Positions 1-6,580 are shown, counted from the stretch's first letter. The stretch is DNA of 6,667 bases from an uncultured Prevotella sp. (GCA_938023885.1 CALJCU010000598.1:1-6667), one strand, 5' to 3'. Made by a program: numbers and translations. Notes: generated from the letters alone by a model not told the origin.

Positions 1-236
1 TCGATGAGGTCTTCCTCACAGAGATATACCCGGCACGCGAGCAGCCTATTCCCGGTGTCACCTCACAGATTATCTACGATAATATCAAGCCGGGAGTGGA
101 GAAGAGCCTCATCAAGAAAGACGAAGTGCCCGGCCTCGTCAAGAACCGTGACTTCGATGTGCTCGTCATCCTCGGAGCCGGCGATCTCGACAATATGATG
201 CCTCAGATAGAGAAGATTATCAACGCAAAGAAATAA
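1..236 (+). CDS. murC: MurC, UDP-N-acetylmuramate--L-alanine ligase, C-terminal end (partial)
   Basis: Only the last 77 codons are present. The frame begins at base 3 and the gene runs in from the left edge, ending at TAA 234-236. MurC is the cytoplasmic ATP-dependent ligase that adds L-alanine to UDP-N-acetylmuramic acid, the first peptide step in peptidoglycan precursor synthesis. The visible part fits the C-terminal Mur ligase domain: it opens with DEVFLTEIYPAREQPIPGVT, a typical MurC stretch, and near the end has VLVILGAGDLDNM, matching the conserved GAGD-(I/L) segment. The active-site ATP loop and central domain lie outside the window. The next gene, ftsQ, starts 13 bases after the stop, as in the usual Bacteroidetes order murG-murC-ftsQ-ftsA-ftsZ. 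The frame shows no sign of decay. Identification rests on motif recall and gene order. Confidence 0.93.
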   Translation, partial: DEVFLTEIYPAREQPIPGVTSQIIYDNIKPGVEKSLIKKDEVPGLVKNRDFDVLVILGAGDLDNMMPQIEKIINAKK

Positions 237-249
237 GACAAGACGACAG

Positions 250-1044
250 ATGCACGTCAACTGGAAAAGAACATTACTTGTAGGCTGCGATATAGTACTT
301 GGCGCCTATATCGTTGTCGCTATGGCGGCTTTCGACAAGCCCGCCAGCGAGAATACCGCATGCTCGCAAGTGGATATCAATGTCCAGGACGAGACTGTGA
401 ACGGATTCATCTCTCCCAAAGAGATAAGGAGCCGTCTCATCAAAGCCAATCTGTATCCGCTCAAGAAGACCCTCAGAGACATCAACACCCGGGAGATAGA
501 GGAGAAGTTGAGGCAGAGCCCATTCATCAGAAACGCACAATGCTACAAGACCCAGAACGGGCACGTGTGGATTTCGCTCACCCAGCGCATGCCGACACTG
601 CATGTCATGGCAGCCAACGGTGATGACTATTATCTTGATGATGACCACCGTATCATGCCCAACTCCCATTATACAAGCAACCTCATCATTGCATCAGGGG
701 CCATTGACCGGTGGTATGCGCGCAACTATATATCCTATCTCGCCGATGCCATCATGGCCAACGACTTCTGGCAGAACCAGATAGAGCAAATCAACGTGCT
801 GCCGGGAGGCGGCATAGAGCTTGTGCCGCGCGTCGGTGACAACATCTTATATATCGGTCAGCTGCCACAGACAAAATACATCTCGCAGCGCAAGAAGCTC
901 GTCACTGATTACGCCAACCGGAAGATGAGCAGGCTAGAGAAATTCTACAGATACGGTCTCTCGCAGGCCGGATGGAACAAATATTCCTATATCAACGTAG
1001 AGTTTGATAATCAGATCATTTGCAAGAAAAGGAAAACAGAATAA
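250..1044 (+). CDS. ftsQ: FtsQ/DivIB-type cell division protein
   Basis: 264 residues. FtsQ is a bitopic inner-membrane protein that connects the cytoplasmic Z ring with the periplasmic FtsB/FtsL complex and the septal peptidoglycan synthases FtsW/FtsI. The layout fits: a short cytoplasmic N-terminus (MHVNWKR), one hydrophobic membrane segment at about residues 8-28, and a POTRA-like domain at about 38-112, including FISPKEIRSRL and IEEKLRQSPFIRNAQ. A FtsQ-type beta domain follows, with RMPTLHVM, YYLDDDHRIMP (about 127-137) and a closing strand YINVEFDNQIICKK (247-260). The length is typical for the family. FtsQ diverges quickly in sequence, so its position between murC and ftsA is an important part of the evidence. 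The ATG at 250 is preferred because it directly precedes the membrane segment and lies just after murC. No strong Shine-Dalgarno sequence is visible, as is common in this phylum. It is probably cotranscribed with its neighbours. Confidence 0.93.
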   Translation: MHVNWKRTLLVGCDIVLGAYIVVAMAAFDKPASENTACSQVDINVQDETVNGFISPKEIRSRLIKANLYPLKKTLRDINTREIEEKLRQSPFIRNAQCYKTQNGHVWISLTQRMPTLHVMAANGDDYYLDDDHRIMPNSHYTSNLIIASGAIDRWYARNYISYLADAIMANDFWQNQIEQINVLPGGGIELVPRVGDNILYIGQLPQTKYISQRKKLVTDYANRKMSRLEKFYRYGLSQAGWNKYSYINVEFDNQIICKKRKTE

Positions 1045-1059
1045 AGTAGATATATCCCA

Positions 1060-2478
1060 ATGGCAGAATTTACAGTAGCAATCGAATTAGGATCATCGAA
1101 AATCACTGGCATAGCAGGCAGAAAGAACAGAGACGGAAGCATCAGCATCCTCGCCCTGGCACAGGAGGACGGTGAGACCTGCATCCGGAAAGGTGTGGTA
1201 CGCAATATCGACAAGACCGTCCAGGCGCTCTCCAACATCATCAAGAAGCTGGAGGCGACGCTCAAGACGCGCATCGTCCATGTCTATGTCGGATTTGGCG
1301 GACAATCCATCATGAGCGTGAAGAACACCAACGTCAGGGAGCTCTCCGCGGAAGGGGAGGTCTCGCAGGAGATGATCAACGAGCTCATGGATGCCAACAG
1401 GAGCATGCAATATCCGGACAGGCAAATCCTTGATGCTGTCACACAAGAGTACAAGGTCGACAACCAGTATCAGAATGAGCCGCCCGTAGGTGTGCCGTGC
1501 AGGCGCCTCGAGGGCAACTTCCTTAATATCCTATGCCGCAAGGAGTTCTACCGCAGACTGAAGAAATGTTTCGACCAGGCCAACATCAGTATCCTCGACA
1601 TGTATATCTCGCCCCTCGCACTCGCTGACAGTATCCTCACCGATGCCGAGAAGCGGGGCGGATGCGTGCTTGTTGACCTGGGTGCCGACACCACGACCGT
1701 CAGTATCTATCATCGCAACATCCTTCGTAAGCTCACCGTCATCCCCTTGGGAAGCAGCAACATCACCAAAGACATCGCCGCCTTGCAGATGGAAGAAGAG
1801 GATGCTGAAAAAATGAAGATCAAATACGCCAGCGCCTATACGGATGCCAATGACATCGACCCCACGTTCACCTATCCCATCGACAGTGAACGATCCGTTG
1901 ACATGCCTAAGTTTGTCGACATCGTGGAAGCCCGTGTACGGGAGATTATCGAGAACGTGAAGAGCCAGATCCCCGATGAATATGCCGACAAGCTCTTGGG
2001 AGGCATCATACTCACTGGAGGGGGCAGCAACATGCACAACACCGAACGTGCTTTCCGCCTCTATACGCACATCGAGAAGATAAGAACGGCTAAGTTTGTC
2101 AACGAGACCGTCAAATCGGGCAACCCTATCGTCAATGCCAAAGACGGCAGGCTCTGCACCGTCCTCGCTATCCTCGCTGAAGGTGACCAGAACTGTGCCG
2201 GCAATGACATCACAGGTGAGCTCTTTGAGCAAGTACAGCCGAAGCCGACCGTTCAGCCTGTCTCTCCTGCTCCATCGGCAAACCTGACAGGAAAAGTGAT
2301 GGACGGGCCGGAGAAAGCACCACAAGGCACCCCACTCGGACAGAAGAGTCCCGGAAATGCAATAGATGAGAGAGAAGAGGAGGAGGAAAGACAAGCACCG
2401 AAGCCTGCGCACAAACTCTTCAGCAAGTTCAAGACTTTCATGAAGAAAATGACAGAACCCGACGAAGAAGATAAATAA
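1060..2478 (+). CDS. ftsA: FtsA, actin-like Z-ring membrane anchor
   Basis: 472 residues. FtsA is an actin-family ATPase that binds the FtsZ tail and tethers FtsZ filaments to the inner membrane, then helps recruit later division proteins. Visible motifs are the phosphate-1 segment AIELGSSKITGI (7-18), a 1C-type subdomain characteristic of FtsA at roughly 84-160, phosphate-2 VLVDLGADTTTVSIY (203-217) and the adenosine motif GGIILTGGGSNMH (314-326). After about residue 375 there is a low-complexity linker rich in proline, glutamine and glutamate. It ends in a basic amphipathic helix HKLFSKFKTFMKKM (451-464), which matches the membrane-targeting helix of FtsA proteins. The linker makes the protein longer than the roughly 420 residues of E. 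coli FtsA. The start lies 15 bases after the ftsQ stop, and the ATG is immediately followed by the first beta strand, so little N-terminal variation is possible. Probably cotranscribed with ftsQ and ftsZ. Confidence 0.97.
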   Translation: MAEFTVAIELGSSKITGIAGRKNRDGSISILALAQEDGETCIRKGVVRNIDKTVQALSNIIKKLEATLKTRIVHVYVGFGGQSIMSVKNTNVRELSAEGEVSQEMINELMDANRSMQYPDRQILDAVTQEYKVDNQYQNEPPVGVPCRRLEGNFLNILCRKEFYRRLKKCFDQANISILDMYISPLALADSILTDAEKRGGCVLVDLGADTTTVSIYHRNILRKLTVIPLGSSNITKDIAALQMEEEDAEKMKIKYASAYTDANDIDPTFTYPIDSERSVDMPKFVDIVEARVREIIENVKSQIPDEYADKLLGGIILTGGGSNMHNTERAFRLYTHIEKIRTAKFVNETVKSGNPIVNAKDGRLCTVLAILAEGDQNCAGNDITGELFEQVQPKPTVQPVSPAPSANLTGKVMDGPEKAPQGTPLGQKSPGNAIDEREEEEERQAPKPAHKLFSKFKTFMKKMTEPDEEDK

Positions 2479-2547
2479 CGATAATTATAAAATAACCGGT
2501 GCGATAATAAACAGACGACGATATTAATCTCTTAGACTGTAAGAAAT

Positions 2548-3888
2548 ATGCCAGACAATAATAATACAGACACTCAGAAACCGACGATCCTCGATTTCGG
2601 TGACCCGGATAAGGAGAACAGCATCATCAAAGTGATCGGTGTTGGCGGCGGTGGCGGCAATGCCGTCAACCACATGTATCGTGAAGGCATTCACGATGTA
2701 TCCTTCGTACTGTGCAACACTGATGCTCAGGCTCTGAACGACTCTCCCGTACCCGTTCATCTCCAGCTGGGCAAGGAGGGATTGGGAGCCGGCAACCGCC
2801 CCGCCAAAGCACGCCAGGCTGCCATGGAAAGCATTGAAGATATCAAGCGCATGCTCAACGACGGCACGAAGATGGCGTTCATCACCGCTGGCATGGGTGG
2901 CGGCACGGGTACCGGAGCTGCGCCGGTCATCGCTCAGGTAAGCAAGGACATGGGAATCCTCACGGTGGGTATCGTCACTATTCCCTTCCGTTTCGAGGGC
3001 CCGAAGAAGATCAACCAGGCTCTCGACGGTGTGGAAGAAATGGCTAAGCATGTGGATGCCCTGCTCGTCATCAATAATGAGCGTCTGCGTCAGATCTATC
3101 CGGAGCTGACTCTTGTCGATGCTTTCGGAAAAGCTGATGACACGCTCTCGGTGGCTGCCAAGAGCATTGCTGAGATCATCACAACACACGGACTCATCAA
3201 CCTCGACTTCAACGACGTAAAGACCGTACTTAAAGACGGCGGCGTAGCTATCATGAGTACCGGATACGGCGAAGGTGAGGAGCGTGTGAAGAAAGCCATC
3301 GACGATGCGCTTAACTCGCCGCTACTCAACGATAACAACGTGTTCAACTCGAAGAAGATTCTGCTCTCCATCGCCTTCTCCAGTGAGAAGAAGGAGAATC
3401 AGGGCTTCATGATGGAAGAGATGAACTACGTCAACGACTTCATGGCTAAGTTCGGTGAGGACTTTGAAATCAAGTGGGGCGTGGCTATCGACCCGGAACT
3501 TGGGAAGAAGGTCAAGGTGACGATTCTCGCCACCGGATTCGGTGTTGAGGATGTCGAGCCCAAGGAGGAGCGTACGCGTAGGGAGAAAGAAGACCGCGAG
3601 CGTGCGGCCGAGGATGAGGAGAAACGCATCAAACGTCAGGAGCGCATCGAACACTACTACGGCAACGATGGAAACAGTTCGCTACGCAAGCGTCGTCCAC
3701 ATATCTATATTTTCCAACCCGATGACCTCGACAACGACGATATCATCCTGGCTGTGGAAAACACGCCAACCTATAAACGTACACGCCCCATGCTCGAGGA
3801 TATCCGCAGGCAGGGGAGCACAGCGGCAACGGACGACACAACCGACGACAAGACCGATGCACAGCCGAGCGTCATCAGTTTCGCATAA
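2548..3888 (+). CDS. ftsZ: FtsZ, tubulin-like division GTPase
   Basis: 446 residues. FtsZ polymerises with GTP at midcell to form the Z ring. The nucleotide-binding start KVIGVGGGGGNAVNHM lies at 28-43, and the tubulin signature GGGTGTG at 117-123. The T7 synergy loop is GLINLDFNDVKTV at 215-227, with acidic residues D220 and D223 in the positions that complete the GTPase site of the neighbouring subunit. The core ends near residue 332 (VTILATGFG). A strongly charged linker of Arg, Glu, Lys and Asp follows at about 336-370, probably helical. The tail IYIFQPDDLDNDDIILAVENTPTYKR (386-411) resembles the conserved C-terminal peptide that binds FtsA, but 35 more residues follow it. The start lies 69 bases after ftsA. 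The gene is longer than E. coli FtsZ (383 residues) because of the linker and tail. It is followed by a strong terminator and is thus the last gene of the cluster. Confidence 0.98.
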   Translation: MPDNNNTDTQKPTILDFGDPDKENSIIKVIGVGGGGGNAVNHMYREGIHDVSFVLCNTDAQALNDSPVPVHLQLGKEGLGAGNRPAKARQAAMESIEDIKRMLNDGTKMAFITAGMGGGTGTGAAPVIAQVSKDMGILTVGIVTIPFRFEGPKKINQALDGVEEMAKHVDALLVINNERLRQIYPELTLVDAFGKADDTLSVAAKSIAEIITTHGLINLDFNDVKTVLKDGGVAIMSTGYGEGEERVKKAIDDALNSPLLNDNNVFNSKKILLSIAFSSEKKENQGFMMEEMNYVNDFMAKFGEDFEIKWGVAIDPELGKKVKVTILATGFGVEDVEPKEERTRREKEDRERAAEDEEKRIKRQERIEHYYGNDGNSSLRKRRPHIYIFQPDDLDNDDIILAVENTPTYKRTRPMLEDIRRQGSTAATDDTTDDKTDAQPSVISFA

Positions 3889-3938
3889 GACTTTAAGATA
3901 ATTATTATATAATCGAATACATATCATTCACAAGGCAG

Positions 3939-3964
3939 GGCGGTCCACGTGACCGCCTTTTTTT
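3939..3964 (+). terminator. Rho-independent terminator closing the ftsZ transcript
   Basis: A GC-rich stem GGCGGTC (3939-3945) pairs perfectly with GACCGCC (3951-3957) across a five-base loop CACGT. Seven T residues follow directly (958-964 of the 3900 block, that is 3958-3964). It begins 50 bases after the ftsZ stop and precedes the next promoter. No comparable run of T lies on the other strand, so it works in the rightward direction. Confidence 0.93.
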
Positions 3965-3985
3965 ATTGCAACGGCATCACAATTA

Positions 3986-4005
3986 TTGAAAAATCTTGAA
4001 ACATC
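3986..4005 (+). repeat. 10-base direct repeat upstream of the dcuB promoter
   Basis: TTGAAAAATC (3986-3995) is followed immediately by TTGAAACATC (3996-4005), matching at 9 of 10 positions. The spacing is close to one helical turn. The second copy covers the place where a -33 element would be expected for the box at 4022. It could be a regulator site or simply AT-rich chance similarity; the sequence alone does not decide. Confidence 0.4.
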
Positions 4006-4021
4006 TTTAGAAAGTATTTCT

Positions 4022-4029
4022 TATCTTTG
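4022..4029 (+). promoter_or_regulatory. Bacteroidetes-type -7 box for dcuB
   Basis: TATCTTTG fits the Bacteroidetes primary sigma factor -7 consensus TAnnTTTG. It lies 73 bases before the dcuB ATG and downstream of the ftsZ terminator, so a start of transcription around 4034-4037 would give a leader of about 65-70 bases. The -33 element is poor: the nearest TTG (3996-3998) is 23 bases upstream rather than the usual 19-20. A weak -33 would fit a promoter that needs an activator, but that is an inference. Confidence 0.68.
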
Positions 4030-4046
4030 CGACATAATTCTTTAAG

Positions 4047-4069
4047 AATATGCTCTGTAAGAGTATGTT
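4047..4069 (+). other. Hairpin in the dcuB leader
   Basis: Bases 4047-4055 (AATATGCTC) can pair with 4061-4069 (GAGTATGTT) around the loop TGTAA, giving nine pairs of which two are G-U. It lies entirely within the predicted untranslated leader, 33 bases before the ATG. No T run follows, so it is not a terminator. It could affect transcript stability or translation, or have no role. Confidence 0.4.
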
Positions 4070-4102
4070 GATGGGAATAAAAACATCTAAAACAAACTGT
4101 AT

Positions 4103-5578
4103 ATGAGCTTTCTAATGATTGTTGAGCTGCTTGTTGTCCTCGTCGCCTTATGGGTAGGAGCGCGATATGGCTCTCTGGCGCTTGGCGCCATCTCCGGTAT
4201 CGGTCTGGCTATACTGGTCTTCTGTTTCAATCTAAAGGCGGGTGAACCGCCGACCGACGTTATCTACATCATCATCGCTGCCGTGACCTGTGCCGGTATG
4301 CTACAGGCCTCCGGAGGTATGGATTGGATGATACAGATTGCTGAGCGGCTGCTCCGCAAACACCCCGACCGCATCACGTTCCTCGCACCGTTCACCACCT
4401 TCTTTCTCACGGTGCTCGTAGGCACAGGACACGTTGTCTATACCCTCATGCCTATCATCTGTGACATCGCCCTGAAGAAAGGCATACGCCCTGAGCGCCC
4501 CTGCAGCGTTGCCAGCATCGCAGCGCAGATAGGCATCACGTGCTCGCCTATCGCTGCTGCCGTCGTTGCCTTCTCCACCATCTCAGCACAGTACGGGTTC
4601 CATGTCACCAATGTACAGATCATCATGGTGACGCTGCCTGCCTGTATTATCGGTATCCTCGCAGCAAGTCTGGCAAGCTATCACCGCGGGCTCGATCTCG
4701 ACAAAGACCCGGAATTCCAGAAGAAGATCGCCGACCCCGTTCAGCGCGAATACATCTATGGCAACAATGTCACGACCCTTGACAAGAAAATCTCCAAGGA
4801 GAGCAAGCGTGCCGTTTACATCTTCCTCATTGCTCTTGCCCTCATCCTCTGCTTCTCCATTCCGCAGATGTTCGGAGTCAATATCCTGCCTCACTGGGAT
4901 GCCATCGAAGCCATCAAAGGTGCTGAGGGTATAGACGTGTCCGACCATGTCTCCATCTCCGCTGCACAGGTAGCCAAAGCCGGTGTTGTCATAACAGGTG
5001 TGACGGAAGTGGTACAAAAAAACCTGACGATGAATGTCGTCATCCAGATTGTCATGCTCTCCGCCACTGCACTGATGATTATGTGCTGCAAAGCCAAGCC
5101 TAAAGACGCCATGCAAGGTGCCGTGTGGCAGAACGGCATGGTAGCCGTGGTAGCCATCTACGGTATCGCATGGATGAGCAACACCTATTTCGACAACTAT
5201 CTGCCCGAGATGCAGCAGCTGCTCGGTGGCGTCGTGAGCAACTATCCGTGGGCCATCGCCATTGCTTTCTTCCTTGTCTCCGTGCTCATCAACAGTCAGG
5301 GTGCCGTCGTCGTAGCCATGCTCCCGCTCGCCTACAGCCTGCACATCGAAGGATGGGTGCTCTTGGGCGTGCTCCCGTCAGTCTACGGCTATTTCTTCAT
5401 CCCCAACTATCCGTCAGACATTGCAACAGTCAACTTCGACCGCTCAGGCACGACCGTCATTGGCAAATATCTCCTGAACCATTCTTTCATGATGCCCGGC
5501 ATGATACACGTCGTCACGGCAACAATCTGTGGCTACGGCATCAGTGCCCTCTTCCACTTTGTCTTCCATCTGTATTAG
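4103..5578 (+). CDS. dcuB: DcuB-type anaerobic C4-dicarboxylate transporter
   Basis: 491 residues, strongly hydrophobic, with about ten or more membrane segments. DcuA/DcuB family carriers (TC 2.A.13) sit in the inner membrane and exchange fumarate, malate or aspartate for succinate during anaerobic growth on fumarate. Segments typical of the family are VGARYGSLALG (18-28), GMLQASGGMDWMIQIAERLLR (65-85), LVGTGHVVYTLMPII (105-119), RPERPCSVASIAAQIGI (129-145), DLDKDPEFQKKIADP (198-212), IPNYPSDIATVNFDRSGTT (433-451) and IGKYLLNHSFMMPG (453-466). The GTGHVVYT and FDRSGTT segments resemble E. coli DcuB more than DcuA. It is about 45 residues longer than E. coli DcuB (446), mainly from extra sequence near 256-312. 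No asparaginase, fumarase or fumarate reductase gene is beside it in this window. It has its own promoter and no evident terminator. The ATG at 4103 begins directly at the first membrane segment, with an A-rich leader and no clear Shine-Dalgarno sequence. Confidence 0.93.
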   Translation: MSFLMIVELLVVLVALWVGARYGSLALGAISGIGLAILVFCFNLKAGEPPTDVIYIIIAAVTCAGMLQASGGMDWMIQIAERLLRKHPDRITFLAPFTTFFLTVLVGTGHVVYTLMPIICDIALKKGIRPERPCSVASIAAQIGITCSPIAAAVVAFSTISAQYGFHVTNVQIIMVTLPACIIGILAASLASYHRGLDLDKDPEFQKKIADPVQREYIYGNNVTTLDKKISKESKRAVYIFLIALALILCFSIPQMFGVNILPHWDAIEAIKGAEGIDVSDHVSISAAQVAKAGVVITGVTEVVQKNLTMNVVIQIVMLSATALMIMCCKAKPKDAMQGAVWQNGMVAVVAIYGIAWMSNTYFDNYLPEMQQLLGGVVSNYPWAIAIAFFLVSVLINSQGAVVVAMLPLAYSLHIEGWVLLGVLPSVYGYFFIPNYPSDIATVNFDRSGTTVIGKYLLNHSFMMPGMIHVVTATICGYGISALFHFVFHLY

Positions 5579-5720
5579 TTTCGGTCTGCAAAATTCCACC
5601 CATTCACAGTATTGTCATTAGGTATGCACGGGTTCAACGCAGGAGCGGACCCGGTACCCACCACTACGGCGAAACCAGACCCTCCCTTACAAAGAAAAAC
5701 CATCCTGCTTAAGGTTATCG
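5579..5720. other. Convergent intergenic spacer, no gene seen
   Basis: Between the dcuB stop and the repeat array I see no credible gene, RNA or promoter. One imperfect hairpin can form: CGGGTTC (5629-5635) with GGACCCG (5647-5653), seven pairs including one G-T, loop of 11 bases. It lacks a T run on either strand, so dcuB has no recognisable intrinsic terminator here. Confidence 0.6.
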
Positions 5721-5852
5721 TGCGGCGTACGACAGAAGATCATGCGGCGTACGACAGAAGATCATACGGCGTACGACAGAAGATCATACGGCGTACGACA
5801 GAAGATCATGCGGCGTACGACAGAAGATCGTGCGGCGTACGTCAGAACAACG
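5721..5852. repeat. Six tandem 22-base units, overlapping the 3' end of recO
   Basis: Units begin at 5721, 5743, 5765, 5787, 5809 and 5831, each exactly 22 bases with no spacer. The common core is GCGTACGACAGAAGATC. Units 1 and 2 are identical. Units 3 and 4 are identical to each other and differ from units 1 and 2 only by A for G at the second base. Unit 5 differs from unit 1 only at its last base. Unit 6 is degenerate, matching unit 5 at 19 of 22 positions. Each of the first five units holds the palindromes CGTACG and GATC, so each strand can also pair with itself between units. The 22-base period is not a multiple of three, and the plus-strand reading that crosses it cycles through all frames, so it is not selected as protein. 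Unlike CRISPR there are no unique spacers. Its role is unknown. Confidence 0.95.
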
Positions 5853-6564
5853 ACCTCAATACAGCAAGCGACTTCATTTCAGGAAAGTTGGGCACGTGAA
5901 GACGATAGTAAGAAACGATGACCTCAAGGCATCTGCCACGGTCTGCCCGACTCATCTTAAATAAATGCATGTTGTCAAAGGTCATCCGCATCAATAATAA
6001 AATACGCCTGGCATCCGTAGGCTTCAGATAGTCAGGATGGGGCGGACAGACCTTCACAAAGCTGCCATCGCGCAAGTCGAACCATGCTCCCTCGCTATAT
6101 CCCTCCAAATTAGGGTAGAACCCAATGAAAAGCGAGACATGAAGCATAAACACAAGGTGGAAATTGGCAAAGCCTTCCGGAGCGTTGTCAAGCCACAAGA
6201 GGCTTGTCTCCGTAAAGTCCTCCAAGTGTTCGCTGTCGTGCTCCCCGTGCGTGGCATAGAGCAGAAACTCCGCGAGAAACATGCCGATGGAGAGTTTGTA
6301 AGGATTGAAGGGAATGGAGACGTAGGGATGCACCATACGCACGTCCCGCAAGCGCTGCAGCTCTGTCGTCGCACGCTCGTCATAGTCGACCTCCAAGATT
6401 GTCAGTAGCTGAAACAGTTGTCTCTTGATCTTCCCGCGGTTCGTCTTCGAGAGCGTGCACGCAAACGACACACGTCCCGAATGAGCCGTGAGCATGTCCA
6501 CAATTATCCGTGAATCACCATATTTCACCGTACGGAGCACGATAGCCTTTGTCTTCACTTCCAT
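5842..6564 (-). CDS. recO: RecO, DNA recombination and repair mediator
   Basis: 240 residues from the ATG at 6564-6562. RecO binds single-stranded DNA and SSB and, with RecR and often RecF, loads RecA on gapped DNA; it also anneals complementary strands. The N-terminal OB fold is visible as KTKAIVLRTVKYGDSRIIVDMLTAHSGRVSFACTLSK (4-40), which is the classic RecO opening with a G30-R31 turn. A helical C-terminal domain follows, including LLWLDNAPEGFANFHLVFMLHVSLFIGFYPNL (about 122-153). The length is normal. The four-cysteine zinc finger found in some RecO proteins is absent: only one cysteine, C173, lies in that region. A longer reading from 6654 would add 30 residues, but it crosses AT-rich promoter sequence and lacks RecO character, so M at 6564 is preferred. 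The stop codon lies inside the last unit of the 22-base array. The gene converges on dcuB. Confidence 0.94.
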   Translation of the reverse strand: MEVKTKAIVLRTVKYGDSRIIVDMLTAHSGRVSFACTLSKTNRGKIKRQLFQLLTILEVDYDERATTELQRLRDVRMVHPYVSIPFNPYKLSIGMFLAEFLLYATHGEHDSEHLEDFTETSLLWLDNAPEGFANFHLVFMLHVSLFIGFYPNLEGYSEGAWFDLRDGSFVKVCPPHPDYLKPTDARRILLLMRMTFDNMHLFKMSRADRGRCLEVIVSYYRLHVPNFPEMKSLAVLRSLF

Positions 6565-6572
6565 ATATTTGG

Positions 6573-6580
6573 CAAATATA
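6573..6580 (-). promoter_or_regulatory. Bacteroidetes-type -7 box for recO, very close to the start codon
   Basis: On the minus strand the sequence reads TATATTTG, a full match to TAnnTTTG, and only eight bases separate it from the recO ATG. Transcription starting 4-8 bases past the box would give a leader of zero to four bases. The -33 region near 6600-6606 reads TTTTC rather than TTTG, so the promoter is probably weak. The box lies in AT-rich DNA, so chance cannot be excluded. Confidence 0.5.

Noticed and set aside
1531..2412. Minus-strand open frame of 293 codons opposite ftsA
   Set aside because: ftsA on the other strand has clear conserved motifs throughout. The antisense product resembles no family I know and has no promoter of its own.
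2530..2544. Small hairpin just before the ftsZ start (TCTTA-GACTG-TAAGA)
   Set aside because: Only five mostly A-T pairs; too weak to claim a regulatory structure.
2479..2547. Separate ftsZ promoter in the ftsA-ftsZ gap
   Set aside because: The gap is AT-rich but contains no TAnnTTTG box on the plus strand and no TTTG at the right distance.
4583..5344. Minus-strand open frame of 253 codons opposite dcuB
   Set aside because: Composition is rich in His, Asp and Gly, as expected from the complement of membrane-protein codons, and it overlaps a well-supported gene.
5626..5653. tRNA fragment suggested by GGTTCAA
   Set aside because: No acceptor stem, anticodon arm or proper T-arm stem can be formed around it.
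5721..5852. CRISPR array
   Set aside because: Units are contiguous at 22 bases with no unique spacers, and no cas gene is present.
5612..5899. Plus-strand open frame of 95 codons across the repeat array
   Set aside because: It is open only because the 22-base unit has no stop in any plus-strand frame. The translated repeat is a 22-residue cycle through all three frames of the unit, the frame runs antisense into recO, and no start signal is seen.
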